From Allolobophora icterica (lineage: Eukaryota > Annelida > Clitellata > Crassiclitellata > Lumbricidae): a stretch of DNA of 64,000 nucleotides. Made by a program: the position numbers and the translations under genes. The notes under the pieces are model-generated. The model did not search any database. It worked only from the letters and a program-made list of their open reading frames with translations, and was not told the origin of the DNA. Below are positions 1 through 15,300 of the stretch, piece by piece. The stretch spans positions 5,750,216 to 5,814,215 of the forward strand of contig OY744615.1 in the NCBI GenBank assembly GCA_963556255.1. Reading direction: 5' to 3'. The stretch's first letter is position 1. Each line of letters begins with the position of its first letter.

Positions 1-159
1 AATGCATCGCGGTCAAAGATCGCTGTGACAGACAGAGTTTCTTCTTTATATATATATAGATTAGCAACCATTGATTGATTTTGTCAATGACATCATAGAA
101 GTCATTTGATTAGATTAGATTAGCAACTGTGTGAACCAGTCATCTGATTGTTTTTGCAG
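1..159. other. VPS13B intron tail
   Basis: Intron sequence with a TA microsatellite (47-58) and a GATTA-type tail (101-124) of a kind that recurs at 12860-12890 and 18120-18150. Nothing coding is seen. Confidence 0.5.
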
Positions 160-339
160 CTCCTGCAGCGATGTACGTTGAGTGTCGTGGAATAGTCGCC
201 TGCCTTGACCCACGACTTCATGCCTGGCTGTCATACCAACCGTCGCCAAGGGAACCGTCGTCAGAGACAGACGTAGGGATGGCACTCAATCCTAACATAG
301 CAAATGCAACGCTTCCTCTGATGCAACGCTCTCCTCTAG
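160..339 (+). CDS. VPS13B: VPS13B exon 1 of window
   Basis: Acceptor tttttgcag ends at 159. It encodes about 60 residues including [19 protein letters not shown], matching vertebrate VPS13B near residue 900. The ORF stays open to 419, but the best donor is AG|GCAAGT at 340, a GC donor. Ending there leaves one base, which joins the two-base start of the exon at 4374 in frame. A second AG at 167-168 could also serve as the acceptor. Confidence 0.5.
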
Positions 340-3300
340 GCAAGTTATTTTACGCAACAGGACCATTTACATTATGCTGTGATTTTGCTCAGTTTGGATG
401 GCGGTGTAATGTAATGTGAGACTCAGCATTACATTTTTTGCATTAAATAACATTTGTTTAGACTGCATAGGATTTCTTTAAATTGTTTTACATAGAATTT
501 GCTGACATTGCATAACGTTTGTTAATATTTCATAGCGCTTACACCATCGTCGACGTGCACCTCGTCGTCGTCGTCGTCAGCTTCTTCTCCGACCAAGTCT
601 TCGTCTTCCAGTCGAGATAGCGTCCGCCTTGCCACTTGGAATATTCGCTCCTTGCGGAAAAAATACGTTACTATTGCAGATACGATACTCTCTAACGATC
701 TTGACTTCCTATTGGTTACTGAATCGTGGCACCATTCCTCAATGGATGTAGCCCTGCGCCGGTCCTCGCCGCCGGGCTACTCTTTCGTCGACCGTCCTAG
801 GAACGCCGTTTCAGATGAGGATTCTCGGGGTGGTGGCATCGTCATATACCACCGGGCGGTCCTGCCTCTTCGACCGGTTGTCATATCTACTCTTCCAACA
901 ACCTGTGAGGTCTTGGCTGTCACGGCGTCGTCGTCCTGTGGCCCTATGACGATCCTTGCCATCTATCGTCCAGGCTCCGAACCACCAACAACGACATTCT
1001 TCAGTGAATTCACCACCCTGCTCGAGCAGTTTGCTCTCTACAACTCTCAGTTGGTCATCGCTGGTGACCTTAACATCCACCTTGAAGATCCAGAAATCCC
1101 TGTGACTGCTGAGTTCACAGCCATCATGGAGCAGTTTGGTTTGACGCAGCATGTTGCTGAATCGACACATCAACTGGGTGGGTGGCTTGATGTGCTCATA
1201 ACCCGAGACGACTGCCAATTGCTGGACCTGAGTGTCCAACCTCCGACTATCTCAGACCACGGCCTCGTCATTGCTTCAGTGCCGTTTTTTCACCCGGTTC
1301 CAACGCATGCCGAAGGACAATATCGTGACTGGCGGAAGCTGGACCGTGATTCCTTCCGTGAGGCTTTACTTCGAGTTCCTGCCTTTGCTGATCCGTCAAC
1401 CTTAGCCGAAGCATCAACTGTCGATCTTTTCACCCTATATGAGACCACCATGACGGATCTTGTTAGCACCTTACTTCCATCACACACAGCTAGAACGCGC
1501 CAGTCTGCTCTCACACCGTGGTTCGATGCCGAGTGTCGTTCATTTCGGCGCCATGCTCGTCGTCTGGAGAGGCGTTACAGGCGCACTAAGCTGCCTGCTG
1601 ACCGCGCTGCCTGGGTGCAATATGTCCGCGAGATGCATCGGCAGTACAGACGGAAAGAGCAGGCCTACTGGGAACACTAGATCGCTTGCCACTCGAGGGA
1701 TCCTAAGAGGCTCTGGTCGACCTTAAATGACCTCCTTGGCCGTGCTCGACCTGCTGGACGCTCAGCTACACCACTCTTCTCGCCAGATACCTTTCTCGAG
1801 GCATTTACTGCGAAAGTAAATTCTGTCCGAGAGACCACTGCCGGTTCTCCTCCGCCGGTCTATACACCGACTAACTGTGAACTTTCCGCCCTGGATCCAA
1901 TCTCAAGCCAGGATTTACGACGAGTCATCTTAGCTTCTGCGCCTAAAACATGCGATTTGGACCCACTTCCTACATCTCTTCTTCAAGAATTCGTGGATAT
2001 TTTACTCCCTTTCCTGACGGTCCTCTGCAACAGCTCCCTTCGTGAGGGCATCCTGCCTGTCTCACAGAAAAGATCCATCCTCATCCCGGTGCCTAAACGC
2101 GAGGGATTGGATTTGGCTGACCCTAATAACTTTAGGCCTATAGCTAATGTGTCTTTTATCTCTAAAATGATTGAAAAGGTAGTAGCTACTCAGCTTACTG
2201 TCCACCTTGATAAGAATGACCTTTTACCAACTTACCAGTCGGGCTTTCGAAAAGGTCACTCTACTGAGACCTTGTTGGTACGCCTCCTCTCGGACATTTA
2301 TGGGGCCATTGATAAGTCACAGGTTACTCTATTGGCACTGTTCGATGTAAGCGCTGCATTCGATACAGTTGATCATACTATTCTTTTGACACGCCTCTCT
2401 ACCTCCTATGGTCTCTCTGGAAATTTTCTTGACTGGCTTACCTCATACCTTCAGGACCGCTCTTGCATTGTGGCTTGTGGGTCTGCTAGGTCACCCTGGG
2501 TTCCTGCTCCATTTGGCCTGCCCCAGGGCTCTGTTTTGGGTCCCCTATTGTACATACTCTATACTGCTGACCTTGGTCCCCTCTTGGCGGCCAGTGCAGT
2601 CTTAAGTCAGTCCTATGCGGATGACCTCCAAGCGTATGTCCACTGCTCACCATTGGCTGCTGCTGCTGCAGTTCGAGAGATCGCCCGAGTTGTGGGGAAT
2701 TTGGAGGCCTGGATGTCCTCAAACCGTCTACGGTTAAACCCGGCAAAGACCCAATATATCTGGTTTGGTACGCGCCAACAGCTTGCAAAAATTAATCTTC
2801 AGGGTCTGGCGCTTGAATTTCCCTGGGTTTCCTTTGCCTCCTCAGTACGGGATCTTGGTGTAATTCTGGATCAAGAGCTCACATTCATGCGACATATTAA
2901 TTTGCTTTGTCGGGACTCTTATTATCAACTTCGTCAGTTAAGGGTAGTCTCCCGCACTCTGACGCAGGCAGCTGCTTCTACCCTTGTCCATGCGTTTGTG
3001 GTTTCCCGTCTGGACTACTGTAGCGCCCTTTACGCTGGCCTCCCAGCTGCCCGCCTTGGGTGTTTGGACCGGGTTTTGCGTGCAGCCGCACGTCTTATTG
3101 GTCGCATCCCCAGATTTGGCCAGGTTTCTCTTTATATGCGGGATGTTCTGCACTGGCTCCCTTTCCCGCTGCGGATCGCCTATAGGGTCTCTGCACTGGT
3201 TAGGCGTTGTCTAGAGGGACTTGCTCCCCCATACCTGCGGGAGTTGTGTCGCTCTACCTCGGGGGTCTTGCGGAGATCTGCTCTTCGCTCGGCTGACCAG

Positions 3301-6300
3301 GCCGAGCTATTGGTCCCCCGCACGCGGACAGCCATTATGCAGCGACGTTCTTTTTCGGTCGCTGGACCTGCAACCTGGAATGGCCTTCCTGTTGCACTTC
3401 GCCTGGTCCCTATGACTCACTCTACCTTGTTTCTTGCAAACTTAAAAACTACTCTCTTTAGCCGTGGTTGGACTAGGAGCGCTCCTGAGTAGATAACCTT
3501 GAAGGGGTGCTATATAAAAGCTCATTAATAATAATAATAATAGCATTTGTTTGCATTTTATAGCATTTATTTAGACTGCATAGCATTTGTTGACATTATG
3601 TTACATAGCATTTCTTACATTGCATAGTATTTGTTGTTTATTTACGTTACAGCACATTTGTTTACATTACATTACATTTGTGTTGAGTGCATAGTAATTG
3701 TGTACATTACTGGTAAGGGAAAGTTCATAGTGTTATGTTGTGTTATGGTAATTTTTACTGCATTACATAGCTTTAGCTCTGTGGTTCTCTATTGTGTTAT
3801 CTTTGTACCATTACATTTGTTGAGTTCCTATTTTCATTGTTAATTGTAAACATATTTTTGTAATGCTTGATTAACTGATTAATTTAGTGAATTTCTTATT
3901 TTATTCTTCAGTCTTTTGTGGACTAATCTTCTAGATATTGACCTGATTATGGCCTGGTTCTGGTATGCTCGGGGTGCTCGGTAGTCTAGTGGTTAGCGCG
4001 CTGGACTGTCAATCGAGAGGTCGGGGGTTCAAATCCCCGCCAGGGCAGAAATTTGGTTTGAGATTTCTGTTCCACTGCACCACCTAGCTAACTCAGCTAT
4101 GATCAGTACACTGACACTGTCAGTGGGAAGATGAGACGGCGAGGGAGAGGACTGGCCACCCGCCCTCATATGCCGAGGCTAAGAAAATGAAGTCGCTAAC
4201 ACTTCATACCCATGGCTGCCCCACGGCTAGCTTAAGGGACTGCTCTTCTTCTTCTTCTTCTGGTATGCTATCGGTTGATGCCTTGTTCATTAGACATCGG
4301 CTTGTTAGAAGTTACTAATTAATAATAATTAATAATGAAAATTTAGTTAGCTGTTTCCGCGAATGACTTTCAGGCTCGGAGTCGGATCGAAGTGTTAATG
4401 AGTCAACCGAGAGTCGTACATCATTTCTTGGCTCACATTTACAGACGCCTTCCTCGAATCGAATCTCTCGGACGAGTGGAGAGAAGAGGATTTCTAACAC
4501 AGAACCTTTGAAACAAGAGGATTCTAGTCACCAGGTGGCATCATGGGGATCAAGTTTTGCGAGAATCTTCCCGTTTGTTAAAATACTCGAACTTCAGGTT
4601 TGATGTTGAGTTTTATTCATGGGTGCCATGTTTATTTATTTATTTAGGATATTTCTATAGCGCCTCCTCAAGTCTACTACTACTCAGAGGCACTCCCGAC
4701 TGCGGCATTGGTATACTGTGTCGGAGTTTTCACGCCGAAGCGCCATGAGCAACCGCGAGTGAAGGACTTGCCAGGGTCCGTACGCAGCGGCTAGAGTGGG
4801 ATTCGAACCTGCAACCCTCGGGTCACAAGGCGCCGAACTTACCACTGAGCCACCATGCCCCACAACTACATCGAACCTTTCAGTGTGATTTAATGACTTC
4901 TATTGTATACCTTATCTTAAATGAACATTTATAAAGCGCTTCTCTCAGCAGGGCTGTACAGAAGCGCTCTTAACTTGACAGGCTCGTAAACAAGTAATTC
5001 TTTAGGCAGCGAAGAGACGCAGGTGTAATCCCTTCTAGAATCCTACTACAGATTACAGAGGAAGATCATTCCATAGTGAGGGACCCACTACAGCGAAAGC
5101 CCGATGCTGAGCCAGAGAAATTCGCGATCGAGGGACAAAAAGATCAAATCGGATGGCGGAACGAAGAGGATGGGAAGAGTGGGCAGACAGTGGTTTACAC
5201 AACAGATCGCAGAGAGATTTTAGGCGCTAGACCCTGCTGGGACTTAGTTACTAAGAGCAAGACCTTAAATCGGATCCTAGACACCACAGGAAGTCAATGA
5301 AGATCTTTGGTCATGTATGTGGAGATATACAAGTAATGTGGGAGACGTGCGATAAGCGTGGCTGCAGCATTCAAGACCGATTGCACTGACGACAGACGCG
5401 TCTTTGGAAGCCCGATTAGCACCGAGTTACAATAGTCAATAAAAATGCGTGTACAGACGAAGGCATGCATCGTGGTCGTAAAGACAGTGGTCGATACTGA
5501 CCTAATGACTCTAAGGCGCCTCAGTTGGTAGTAACAGGAGTTGGTCAGCAGTGTTTGGTGCTTCAGTAAACGTCAAGGCACTATCAAGCATGACACCCAG
5601 ATCACAAACACTACAGGAGAATGTTAAGTCTGGGAATAGTGAGGCCAGTAGCTGGAGGTCAACTTTTGACAATTGCTGTGTGGTTCCAAACCAAATCAAT
5701 TGGGTCTTTGAGGGATTGAGGCTAAAAATCTATTTGCCATCATCCAGAGGTGGAGAATTAGGAGGGGGATAGAGTAATGGTAACACGCATAGCCAGGAGA
5801 GCATTAGAACGTGGCTCGATACCTGTAACCCCCCTCTAGGGTGGCGCCTTGCATGGCTGCCAAACCATGTGTTTAATTAAGATCTTGATTGTACTGTCAT
5901 GTTCAGTGTAATCTTACTGCATACTTGTCAGTTTGAATTAATAACGAAGATTATTATTATTATTATTATTTATTATTATTATTATTATTGGCATAATGCA
6001 CATGAACCATCAGTTGTTGGTCACTTTTTATTGAACTCCTTATTTCATCATGTTAAGTCAAACGTCGATTGGTCATGGTGGTTAAGATGATTTAAGTTGA
6101 TTGAAGTGTTTCAGAAGGTAATTTGTGCAGTTTTATGTATTAATTGTTAATGAAACATTGTTAATGTCAATTACTGTTACTTATTAATGTAATATTGTTA
6201 ATGTTAATTATTGTTACTTATTAATGCAATTTATGTGTGGTATTTAAGTTGGTTAGAGCATTCACCGTGTAAAGGGGAGGTACGGGTTTGAGCCTCCTTT

Positions 6301-9300
6301 CCCTGACACGGTTACTGTGTAGGGACGGGACCTTCAACAAGTCCTTCACTCACAACTTCTCATCACCGTTGACATATGCTCAGTTTTTAAATAGTGGTCC
6401 TTAATAAAAAAAATCGTAATAATATAATTATACCACTAGACAATTACAAAAACTAGTAGCGATGTAATGTGAACATAACGTGAATGTAATGTAATGTGAA
6501 TGTAAGTCTCTGAAATGTATCAATGCCACACAGGATCGTTTAGTCAAAAGCCTGGTTCAGTTTCAGTGCCAGGTCACATTCCGAGGGGGGATCAAGCCAG
6601 AACGGATGGCGTGTTGGTATGATAGAAATTGATGATGAAGGCAATGAAGAGCAGATAAGAAAGCTGTACGTAATGTAATGTATGTAAACGTTTATGTAGA
6701 GCCTTTCCTAAGAAGTGCTGTGCATTAGCCTTGATCTTGTACACAAGTTGTCAAGTGTTTATTTGTTGTTTTTCTTAGAACTCTGGTTTCCATTTTTAGG
6801 TGAACGTGGAGCAATGGTGTTTCTTTTTTCCATCTCATCCATTGAGTTCTGCTGATCCAACCGCTTACATCGGTTCCATGTTTAGTGATTTATTCTATCG
6901 ACGTTCATTGCCCGACACTCTCGTTGTCTGCTGTCCAGCAATTTACATCAGCAGTGCAGGTCGCAAGAAGTCGAAGAGTTCTGCTGAAATCCCGATCAAG
7001 TCTCTCGATCATTCTATAGCCAGTAAGTGTTATTTCGATCCGGATTCATTTGGGTTAGATCACATTTGCAAAACACTTTGCATTTGTTGTTGGTTGAATG
7101 AAGGAAGGAATAAATGAAGGAAGTAATCAGACTTACTGGCTGGCTGGTAGACTGGCTGGTACACTGGCTGTTTGGTGGACTGGTTAGCTGGTGAACTGGT
7201 TGGCTGGCTGGCAGACTGGATAGCAGACTTACTGGCTGGTGGACTAGCTGGTGGACTGGCTGTTTGGCTGGTGGACTGGCTGGCTGGTGGACTGGTTGGC
7301 TGGCTGGCAGACTGAATAGCGGACTGGCTGGTGGAGTGGCTGGCTGGCTGCTAGAAAGATCCTGATTGATCTTGTGTGACAGAATTACCAAACGGTTTGA
7401 GTGCTTCGCTTGCAATGGTGCGTGTTTGAGTTTGAGCCTCCTCCCCTGAAACGGTCCCTGTGGACAATTCCTTCGCACATTATTATTATTGTTTTTTATT
7501 ATGCTTTTAATAAGCGCCCTTATCTAATGACCAATCATCAATCAATGGTTCTGAGCTATTGTGAGTGAAGGATTTGCTCAATGTATTGTATTGTATTGTA
7601 TTGTATTGTATCTAGAAATTTATAAAGCGCCTCTCACAGAATAACTATTCAGAGGCACTCTCAACACAGAAGCCCCAGGGAAACAAAAATGTCTTAGGGA
7701 ACGCGAGACCGATGAGGAAAAGCCAGTCATTAGTTTGGCCTTGAGCAGAGGTGGAAGGTCATTGCAGATCGTGGGACCCACACCAGCAAATGCTTGATGC
7801 TGGGCCAAGACAGTTTTAGCCCTGGGAACAAAAAGATCAAGCTGATTCACAGAGCGCAATGGGCAAGAAGAAGATGCAGATAGTGGCTTTCGCAAATAGT
7901 TTGAGAGATATTTCGGGGCAGTAGGCTGCTGAGATTTAGAGACAAGGAAGAGGATCTTATAACGGATGCGTGTGGCAATTGGGAGTCAGTGCAGGACATC
8001 AAGCATGTAAATAGAGATATGGGCAAAGCTGGGGAGTCTAGCGATGAGCCTAGCAGAAGCATTTAGAACAGATTGTAGGGGAGAGAGACGCTGCTTAGGG
8101 AGACCCATGAGGAGCGAGTTGCAGTAGTCCAAGCGTGAGCAGACAAATGCATGAACAATGGTGGTAAAGACAGAAGGTGAGGCTGAGCGTCTGATGGTCC
8201 TGAGACGCCTCAGTTGAAAGAAGCAGGAGCAAGTCATGTTGGAGATATGCTCTGTGAATGTGAGCTTCCCTGCTTGCACCTACTCTTCCACCGTCTGCCC
8301 AATTCGCAGACGGTGGAAGAGTAGGTGTAAGCAGGAAATTTCTCAGTCAGCAATGGAAAGTCGAGTTTAGCAAGCTGTTGCCTTGTCCCGAACCATATCA
8401 ATTGAGTTTTAGCAGTGTTGAGGCAGAGAAGGTTAGTTGACATCCCTAACAAATTGTCCCTAACAAATAACCATCTCAAAGTAACTGTCTCAAGGAGAAG
8501 GCTCAAACACAATTCTCCGCACTATGAAGTGAGCGCTCAACCAATTGACTACCATGTCTGTTGTTTTGAGAAGATTAATGGATATGAATTGTAGGTGAGA
8601 AGTTGCCATGGACGTTTCGTCTGACTAACTGCAGCATTTACTCGATCCACGATTCTCAGTCTCTTTGGAATCTCATGAAACCGATGTCGGTTGGGGCAAC
8701 GCTGGCTGTAATCACCAAATACCAGATGCCTCCTTCGGAAAGCCTCGCTCATCTTGGACTCTGCATCCACACGGATCTTGACAACATCCGGATCCTCTGC
8801 TCCAGTCGACAGGTTAGTCACTGCGTCCGCTTGCTCACTGGTAATTGGCTGGTCTTTCCAGGTAGAATCTCTGGTTCAAACCCAGCTCAAAAACATTGGA
8901 AATTGAAGTGGAATGTGCGGCTGAGCAACCCAGTAAACGTGGCAGGTTCTGCAGACTAAAATCGACAAAAGTTATAGTCGGATCTTTTCTTTTTAAGTTA
9001 ATTTATTTGTTCTGGTAATTTCTAGGCATGTGGTTTATCAGTTATCAGGTTTCTAACCTAGACTTTAGACCTCTCAAAAACTTTATATTCAACTGAAGTG
9101 TTGTTTCCCAACGTCAGTCTTGAAATTTTTGTCTGTTCTGTGATGCTGTGTATTGTGGTGTCAACAGCATCAATATAATCGTCATCATTGTCGCATCATT
9201 ATCACCGTCATCATATCTGAATACATTGCTAACTCCATATCACCTTCCTAGACTCTTCTTTTAAGTAAGTAAGTAAGTAAGTAATCTTTTATTAGTATAA

Positions 9301-12300
9301 GACAAACGCTCATACTTTACAACAATACATACAAAAGGATCACAATATCAGTAATACTGTAAGACAGTTTAAACACAAGCAATTCTATATAATGTCTTAT
9401 TTACATACATATACATTATACAGTATTATAAACAATAAACGATAGTGTCTTATTTACATACATAGGCCTATCTATAACTAAAGTTATGATCTAAGCCTTA
9501 CATTCTAAGGAACATAAGCATTACTATGGTCTACAAAAAGAGCCAGTTTAGATATCAGAACAGGTACTAGAACCAGCATTAACCCAGTTTTTATACTTGT
9601 ACAGTGAGCGAATGATGAAGGATTTCTTATGTAGCAATGTATTAAAGTGCGGTAATTCAAAAGCATGTCCCCTTTTTCTTAAGTTGAATTTATGAAGGTG
9701 CTCTGCAGGCAGTAATTGGTGAAGACAGTGTTGGGGTGACTGGATGCTTTTGAAGAACTTCAATTCAATTTTTTCACAAAACTTCTCTAAAGTTAAACCA
9801 TCACCACTAAAGAGGTTACTGCGCCCAGCCCTGCGCAAAAAAGATTCAATTTTTCCACCCAGCTCAGCCGACAACACTGGTTGTTGATAGAGCCCATGTT
9901 CATTGTTCAAGACAGTCATAGGATCACATGCCTTCAGGCGCTCTGCTCATCACTAACTCTCTACCATCATTAAATAGTGATTGTTAAGACTCGGCATTTT
10001 ACTCTATGGAGTCTGTCCCATAGTGAACACACATCTGCACCTCAGATTCAGATTTTCATTATTAGTGCTTTAAATTGAACAAATAAACGAAATTTTTTCA
10101 TCATCTTCCATTCTGTCATCAATTCTAATTTAATACAGCTTTATTCAAACAAATTTAATTAAATCTTGCAACAATAATAGTAACAATATTGATTTTGTGT
10201 GTAGTTTCAGCTTATCCATGGTCTCGTGGCAGATTTCGCGTCATCGACGTCCGATCTTCTTATGAGTTTACAGCTGGTTACAAATCTCTCGAGTGAAGAA
10301 CAGAATCCAGAGGATTCTTCTCTGCAGAATCAGGAGACTAAGCAACTGGAAAGTCTCAAAGTGACCAACAATGCATCTTCGGTCTTTGACAGCACGGCTC
10401 TGACCAACGACAGCGAAATCGCTCGGACCGTTTCCGAAGATATGTCGGCCGACATCAGGTTCGAGGAGTCGGGGAATGTTCGACTGACATTCTGGCTTCA
10501 GTGCACTCTGACAAAACTGTCCGTTCAACTGTTTGCCTTGAATGAGAAACAGAATGGTGAGAATTACTATTATTTAGTAACTTCTATAGCACCAGTGTCC
10601 AATGCACAAGGCATCATCCACCAATGGTGTACCAAAGCCATATGGTAAATAAGGTCAATATCCAGAAGATCAGTCTGTTGAGAGAGAGACACACAATCCG
10701 GCCCCAAGAAGTTTTAAGTTGAGTACGAAGTGGTGCAAGCGACTGAGATACAGGGAAGGAATTTAGAAATTTATGTCCAGCACCGAAAGAGCTACAAAAG
10801 CTAAAAGCTAAAGAGAATAGCGAGTCTGTGAGAGCCGACCAGGCCTTTTCTCAGCCAGTAGTGTTAGTAAACAGTGTGTATAATTTTCAACTCATCTCAG
10901 GTTTAATTTTTGCTTTGATTCTTTGTAGCACCATAACCTCTCTTCCTTTATCTGTTCGCTATGCTCAGACGCTTGTGTCATTTTGTTCTGAACTTAATAA
11001 CTTATCTTTTTCTGAAACTGCATATCCACCGTCTGTCTTATTGGACTGATCTTCTGGATCTGATAACATCTTGGTTGTGGTGTGCCATCAGTTGATGCCT
11101 TGATGATGGATCGAATTGAATTGAAATATGCTCTGTTTTTAGAAATCTGCATAAAGTCTGATTTGGAGGACATAGCTGTTGCCGTCGATATTCAGGATGT
11201 CTATTCAAAAGCCAAGTGCAAGTTTGGAAGTATTGGAATCAGTCATTACGTTAATCTGTAAGTCATTATGTTACACTGGAAGTTATATTATTAAACTGTA
11301 AGTCATTAAGTTCCACTGGAAGTAATGACATTAAAAATAGGATTACAAAAGATTTTGGATGATGCAAGACATCAGTTTTGCATCATGCAACTTTTTCACT
11401 ACGTAGCTGAAAAACATCCGATTGCTGTGACATGCATTGCACTCTGGACATTTCACTTGTAATGTCACAATAAATTTTCATAGAGCCACTTGAAGGGAAA
11501 CTCCTGAGAAACTGTAGCGGGTTCAGTAGCCTGTCAGTTAGAGCACTTGGCCTGTTTACACTGAGAGCACAAGTTCGAGCCTCCACAGACACTGTGTATA
11601 GACTTAACTCAGAATTGCTCAGCTCCATCGATGATCAGTTGTATGGTCATGTGTGCATATGTGAACTCTGGAAGGAGGGAATTATCAAATACAGTTGTGT
11701 AATCATAATAAATTTTCATAGAGCTTTTTCAGAGGAACTCCTCAGAAGCATTCGCATTTGCTTAATTTCCATAGAAACTCCGACTGGATGACGGGTGATC
11801 ACGAAGGAATACTCGTCTTCTGCACGCATCAGTTTAAGAACAGTGGCCCCATGATCTACCACCACCAGAGGTCTTTCAAGTCACGTGAGTTTCTCTCCAC
11901 CGATCCAGCCACTGGAGCAGACAACAAGGCATTCGGTGGCCATTCACATGGATTCCTCGACTTCACTTATACAAGGGCACGCACGGAAAGCGCGGCCAGA
12001 AAGCTCAACTTGACTTTCGACAGCTGGGCAAACAGTGATAAACTGTCACGACATCGTTACGCGGTTGGCGTTGCTTACCTGGATGAAATCTGTATTACGT
12101 TACAACCTCTCAGTCTCATTTTCCATGGTCCTGTTCTTGTGGCCCTGTTGGGGGTTTTTGCCCTTCCTCAAAGAGATCAGAATTTGTACCATTCGACGGT
12201 TGAGAATACTGTCTTGTCTAAACCTCCAGAAGAAGACTGTCGCTTAAGTCGACCTATTTTGACGTCTCGGAATATGCCGCTGTTGCACGTCGACGTCAAA

Positions 12301-15300
12301 GAACTCTCGTTGTTCTTTCCAAACCTTAGGAAAAGCGACAACTGCTTAGACACAATTGATGACGTCTGCGTCTTACGCATCGGTTCACTTAAGGTCATTC
12401 CACAACCGGAGAATCCTCTTCCACGACTCGTAATCGAGAAGAATGTCTACAGAAGTGCACTGCATGCTGGTATTACGGGCTGTCCTGGGTCGGAGGTCGA
12501 AGATCGCCAGTACCAGCTGGATGTGAATAACCTGGAGATCTGCTCCGGTTCGTGGGATGATCTTGTAGACTGTGGCAGACGGCTCCAGAAATTCACACAA
12601 TCGGCGAATATTCAGAATCCAGCGTTTGAATGGAATACTGTGTCAATGTCAGGGTAAGACGTTGAGACATTCTGTTTGACTCTGAATATGATCCAATGGT
12701 TTTTATATACCTGGTACATAGCACTTACTATAGCGCTGTCTATGCCAACTTAGCTGACGTTAAAGTCATTTAGAACAAAGAATTGATGAATAAGTAGCCA
12801 GTGCTCAGATAACTAGAAGAGCATCACTGGCGACTTTTTGCATTATCACAGCGCGGCACTATAGAAGTCATTAGATTAGATTAGATTTGGTCGTTATGGA
12901 TTGTTTTAGCCATTGAAGAAGCACTTCAAGAGTAAGCGATTGTAGTGGTTTCATTTGTGACCTAATTCTCTTTCCACTAAATTGTTTCATAAATGTTTTG
13001 AAAACTGAAAAGAGATCGTTTTGCATTTTAGTGTTGCAGACGAAGTTCGCGTATTTCCACTGCTGGGTGGATCCGATCTGAGGGTTGTCTTTGCTCCTGC
13101 CATGGTCTTTGGCTCAGAAACAGAACAGCTGCAGGTAATCGAACTCATGGGGCCACTATGTAGCCTAGTCCAACCTAATACAATAGCCTAATAAAACCTA
13201 CAAGTCATCTGATCTAATCTATTATTACTATTATTATTATTATTAAATAATTATAATAAAATTATTATTATTATTACAAACATTTTAAAGTGTGCAATGA
13301 CAGAGAAATTTGAATCTGAGGTGGTGTTACTCAGTCACCAAGTGAAGAGCAGTTAGATATCTAGATGTTTGAAATCTAACCATGACCCAGCCCAGTTTCA
13401 CCTAATCCAGTTGCCTAGGGCAACCTGTCAGTGATATAATCTAATTTAACCATAACCTAGTTTATTTAGCCTTATACAATTTCTTGGTCGTCTAAACTAA
13501 TCATCTTATCTAATAAAGTCTTATCTAATCCAGTGGGTTAGATATGGTATGTGGTTACTGTTAGGTGTGGGTATAGACTATGTGGGTATTTTAATAGTCT
13601 AACCTAGGTTTGTCTAGACTCTTAGTCTAAACCTATCTTCCTTTTTACGGCAGGTCGTTTGTGGATATTCGGTGGAAGTTAACGCCACAACCGACTTGGA
13701 ATTCTTCCTAACAGTCGACCAGATGAGACTCCTCTGTTCCATCCTCGATTCAAATCTTAGTGCCACCTGGAAAGCAGACAGTGACCACAGTTCTCTCATT
13801 CCAGACTCGGATTCCTCGATAGGGAGACAGTCGGAAGGCAGCAACCCTTTCCAGCAACTATGTAACTCTACTCCATTCGATGTGCTGCTGACTGGAGGTA
13901 AAATATCGATCATGCTATACAGTCATGAGGTTACAACCGATCAGCAGACGGAGGATATCACAATGACCAGCGATATATCGACATCAGTGGCTTCTTACAA
14001 ACTCCTTCCCTTCTTGTTTGGTCTCTTTTCTCAGCCACACCTCATTGTCGTGTGTCACTCGACGAGTCAGAAGATCGAAATGTCCTGCTATGATGTCACG
14101 GTCAACGGCTGTGGACAAGATTTGTCAGTCACTGCAGAGAATAACCGAATCGTTCCGGTCTACAGTGATTTTTCCACGCGCTGGATGGAAACAAAGCCTG
14201 GAAAACCTGATCCAAACACGGGAATCCTTAGGAGCTTCTGCACAATCACACTGACCAACTTTCTGACAAGTTCAGGTGAAACGGATGGATGGATGGATGG
14301 ATGGGTGGGTGGGTGGATGGATGGATGGATGGATGGATGGATGGATGGATGGATGGATGGATGGATGGATGGATGGATTGCAACTTCTGTTATTTTCTGA
14401 CCTCACTGTTTTTTCTTTTCAATAATTACTTCAAGCGACAAATTTGAATACTGAATTTGAATTACTTCAAACCTCATATATGAATAATTCAAGCCACATA
14501 TCTGAATACTTCCTCCCCATGTTGTTGGTTTAAGTCCATAATTATTGTGCTGGTACGCTGCCGTGATATTTCTCAGCATTTTTATGCATTTTTTTTTCAA
14601 TATTTGTGCATGTGTTCAGAGAGCCTCCACCCCCCCCCCCCCACGTCCCGGTCTTAAGAATTCGTTGATCAAAAGTTCCAGAACTGGAATAAAAAGAGAA
14701 CTTCCACACGGATAGCCAAGTACAAAATACAGATCATCAAAGTAGTTGACTGATAATGAAGCTGGATACTCAAAGGAATTTCTCATATGCATTTCTATTA
14801 TTTCTGCTTTTACTATCTGATGACAACGAAAACCAATCAATGATGCTGAGCAATTGTTACTGAAGGACTTGCTCAATGTCCCTACACTGTAACCGTCTCA
14901 GAGGAGGAGGAGGAGGAGGAGGCTGTTCATGTTACAAGGCGAACACTAACCAATCAGCTACTGTGTATATGTATTATTTATATATCTCAACATTTATATA
15001 GCACCTTTTGAGGATGTTGTTTTGATTTCTACTTGTAGCGAGTCTAGAAATCTGTATTGGTCGTGCGCTGAAGGTCCTTGCGAGTTCTCGAAAGGTAAAG
15101 CAGATCATTGATTTGACGGCTAGAATTAACAGAGCCCTAGCCTTTGAAGACAACATCATGGAGACATCATCTCGTGATGACAGACAACAGAAAACAGCAG
15201 ACGGTAATAACGAGAACAACAATAATTGCACCACTTTGCTCTGTCTCTCCATCTCTCTCTGTGTCTGTCTGTCTCTGGCTGTTTGTGTCTTTATCTCTGT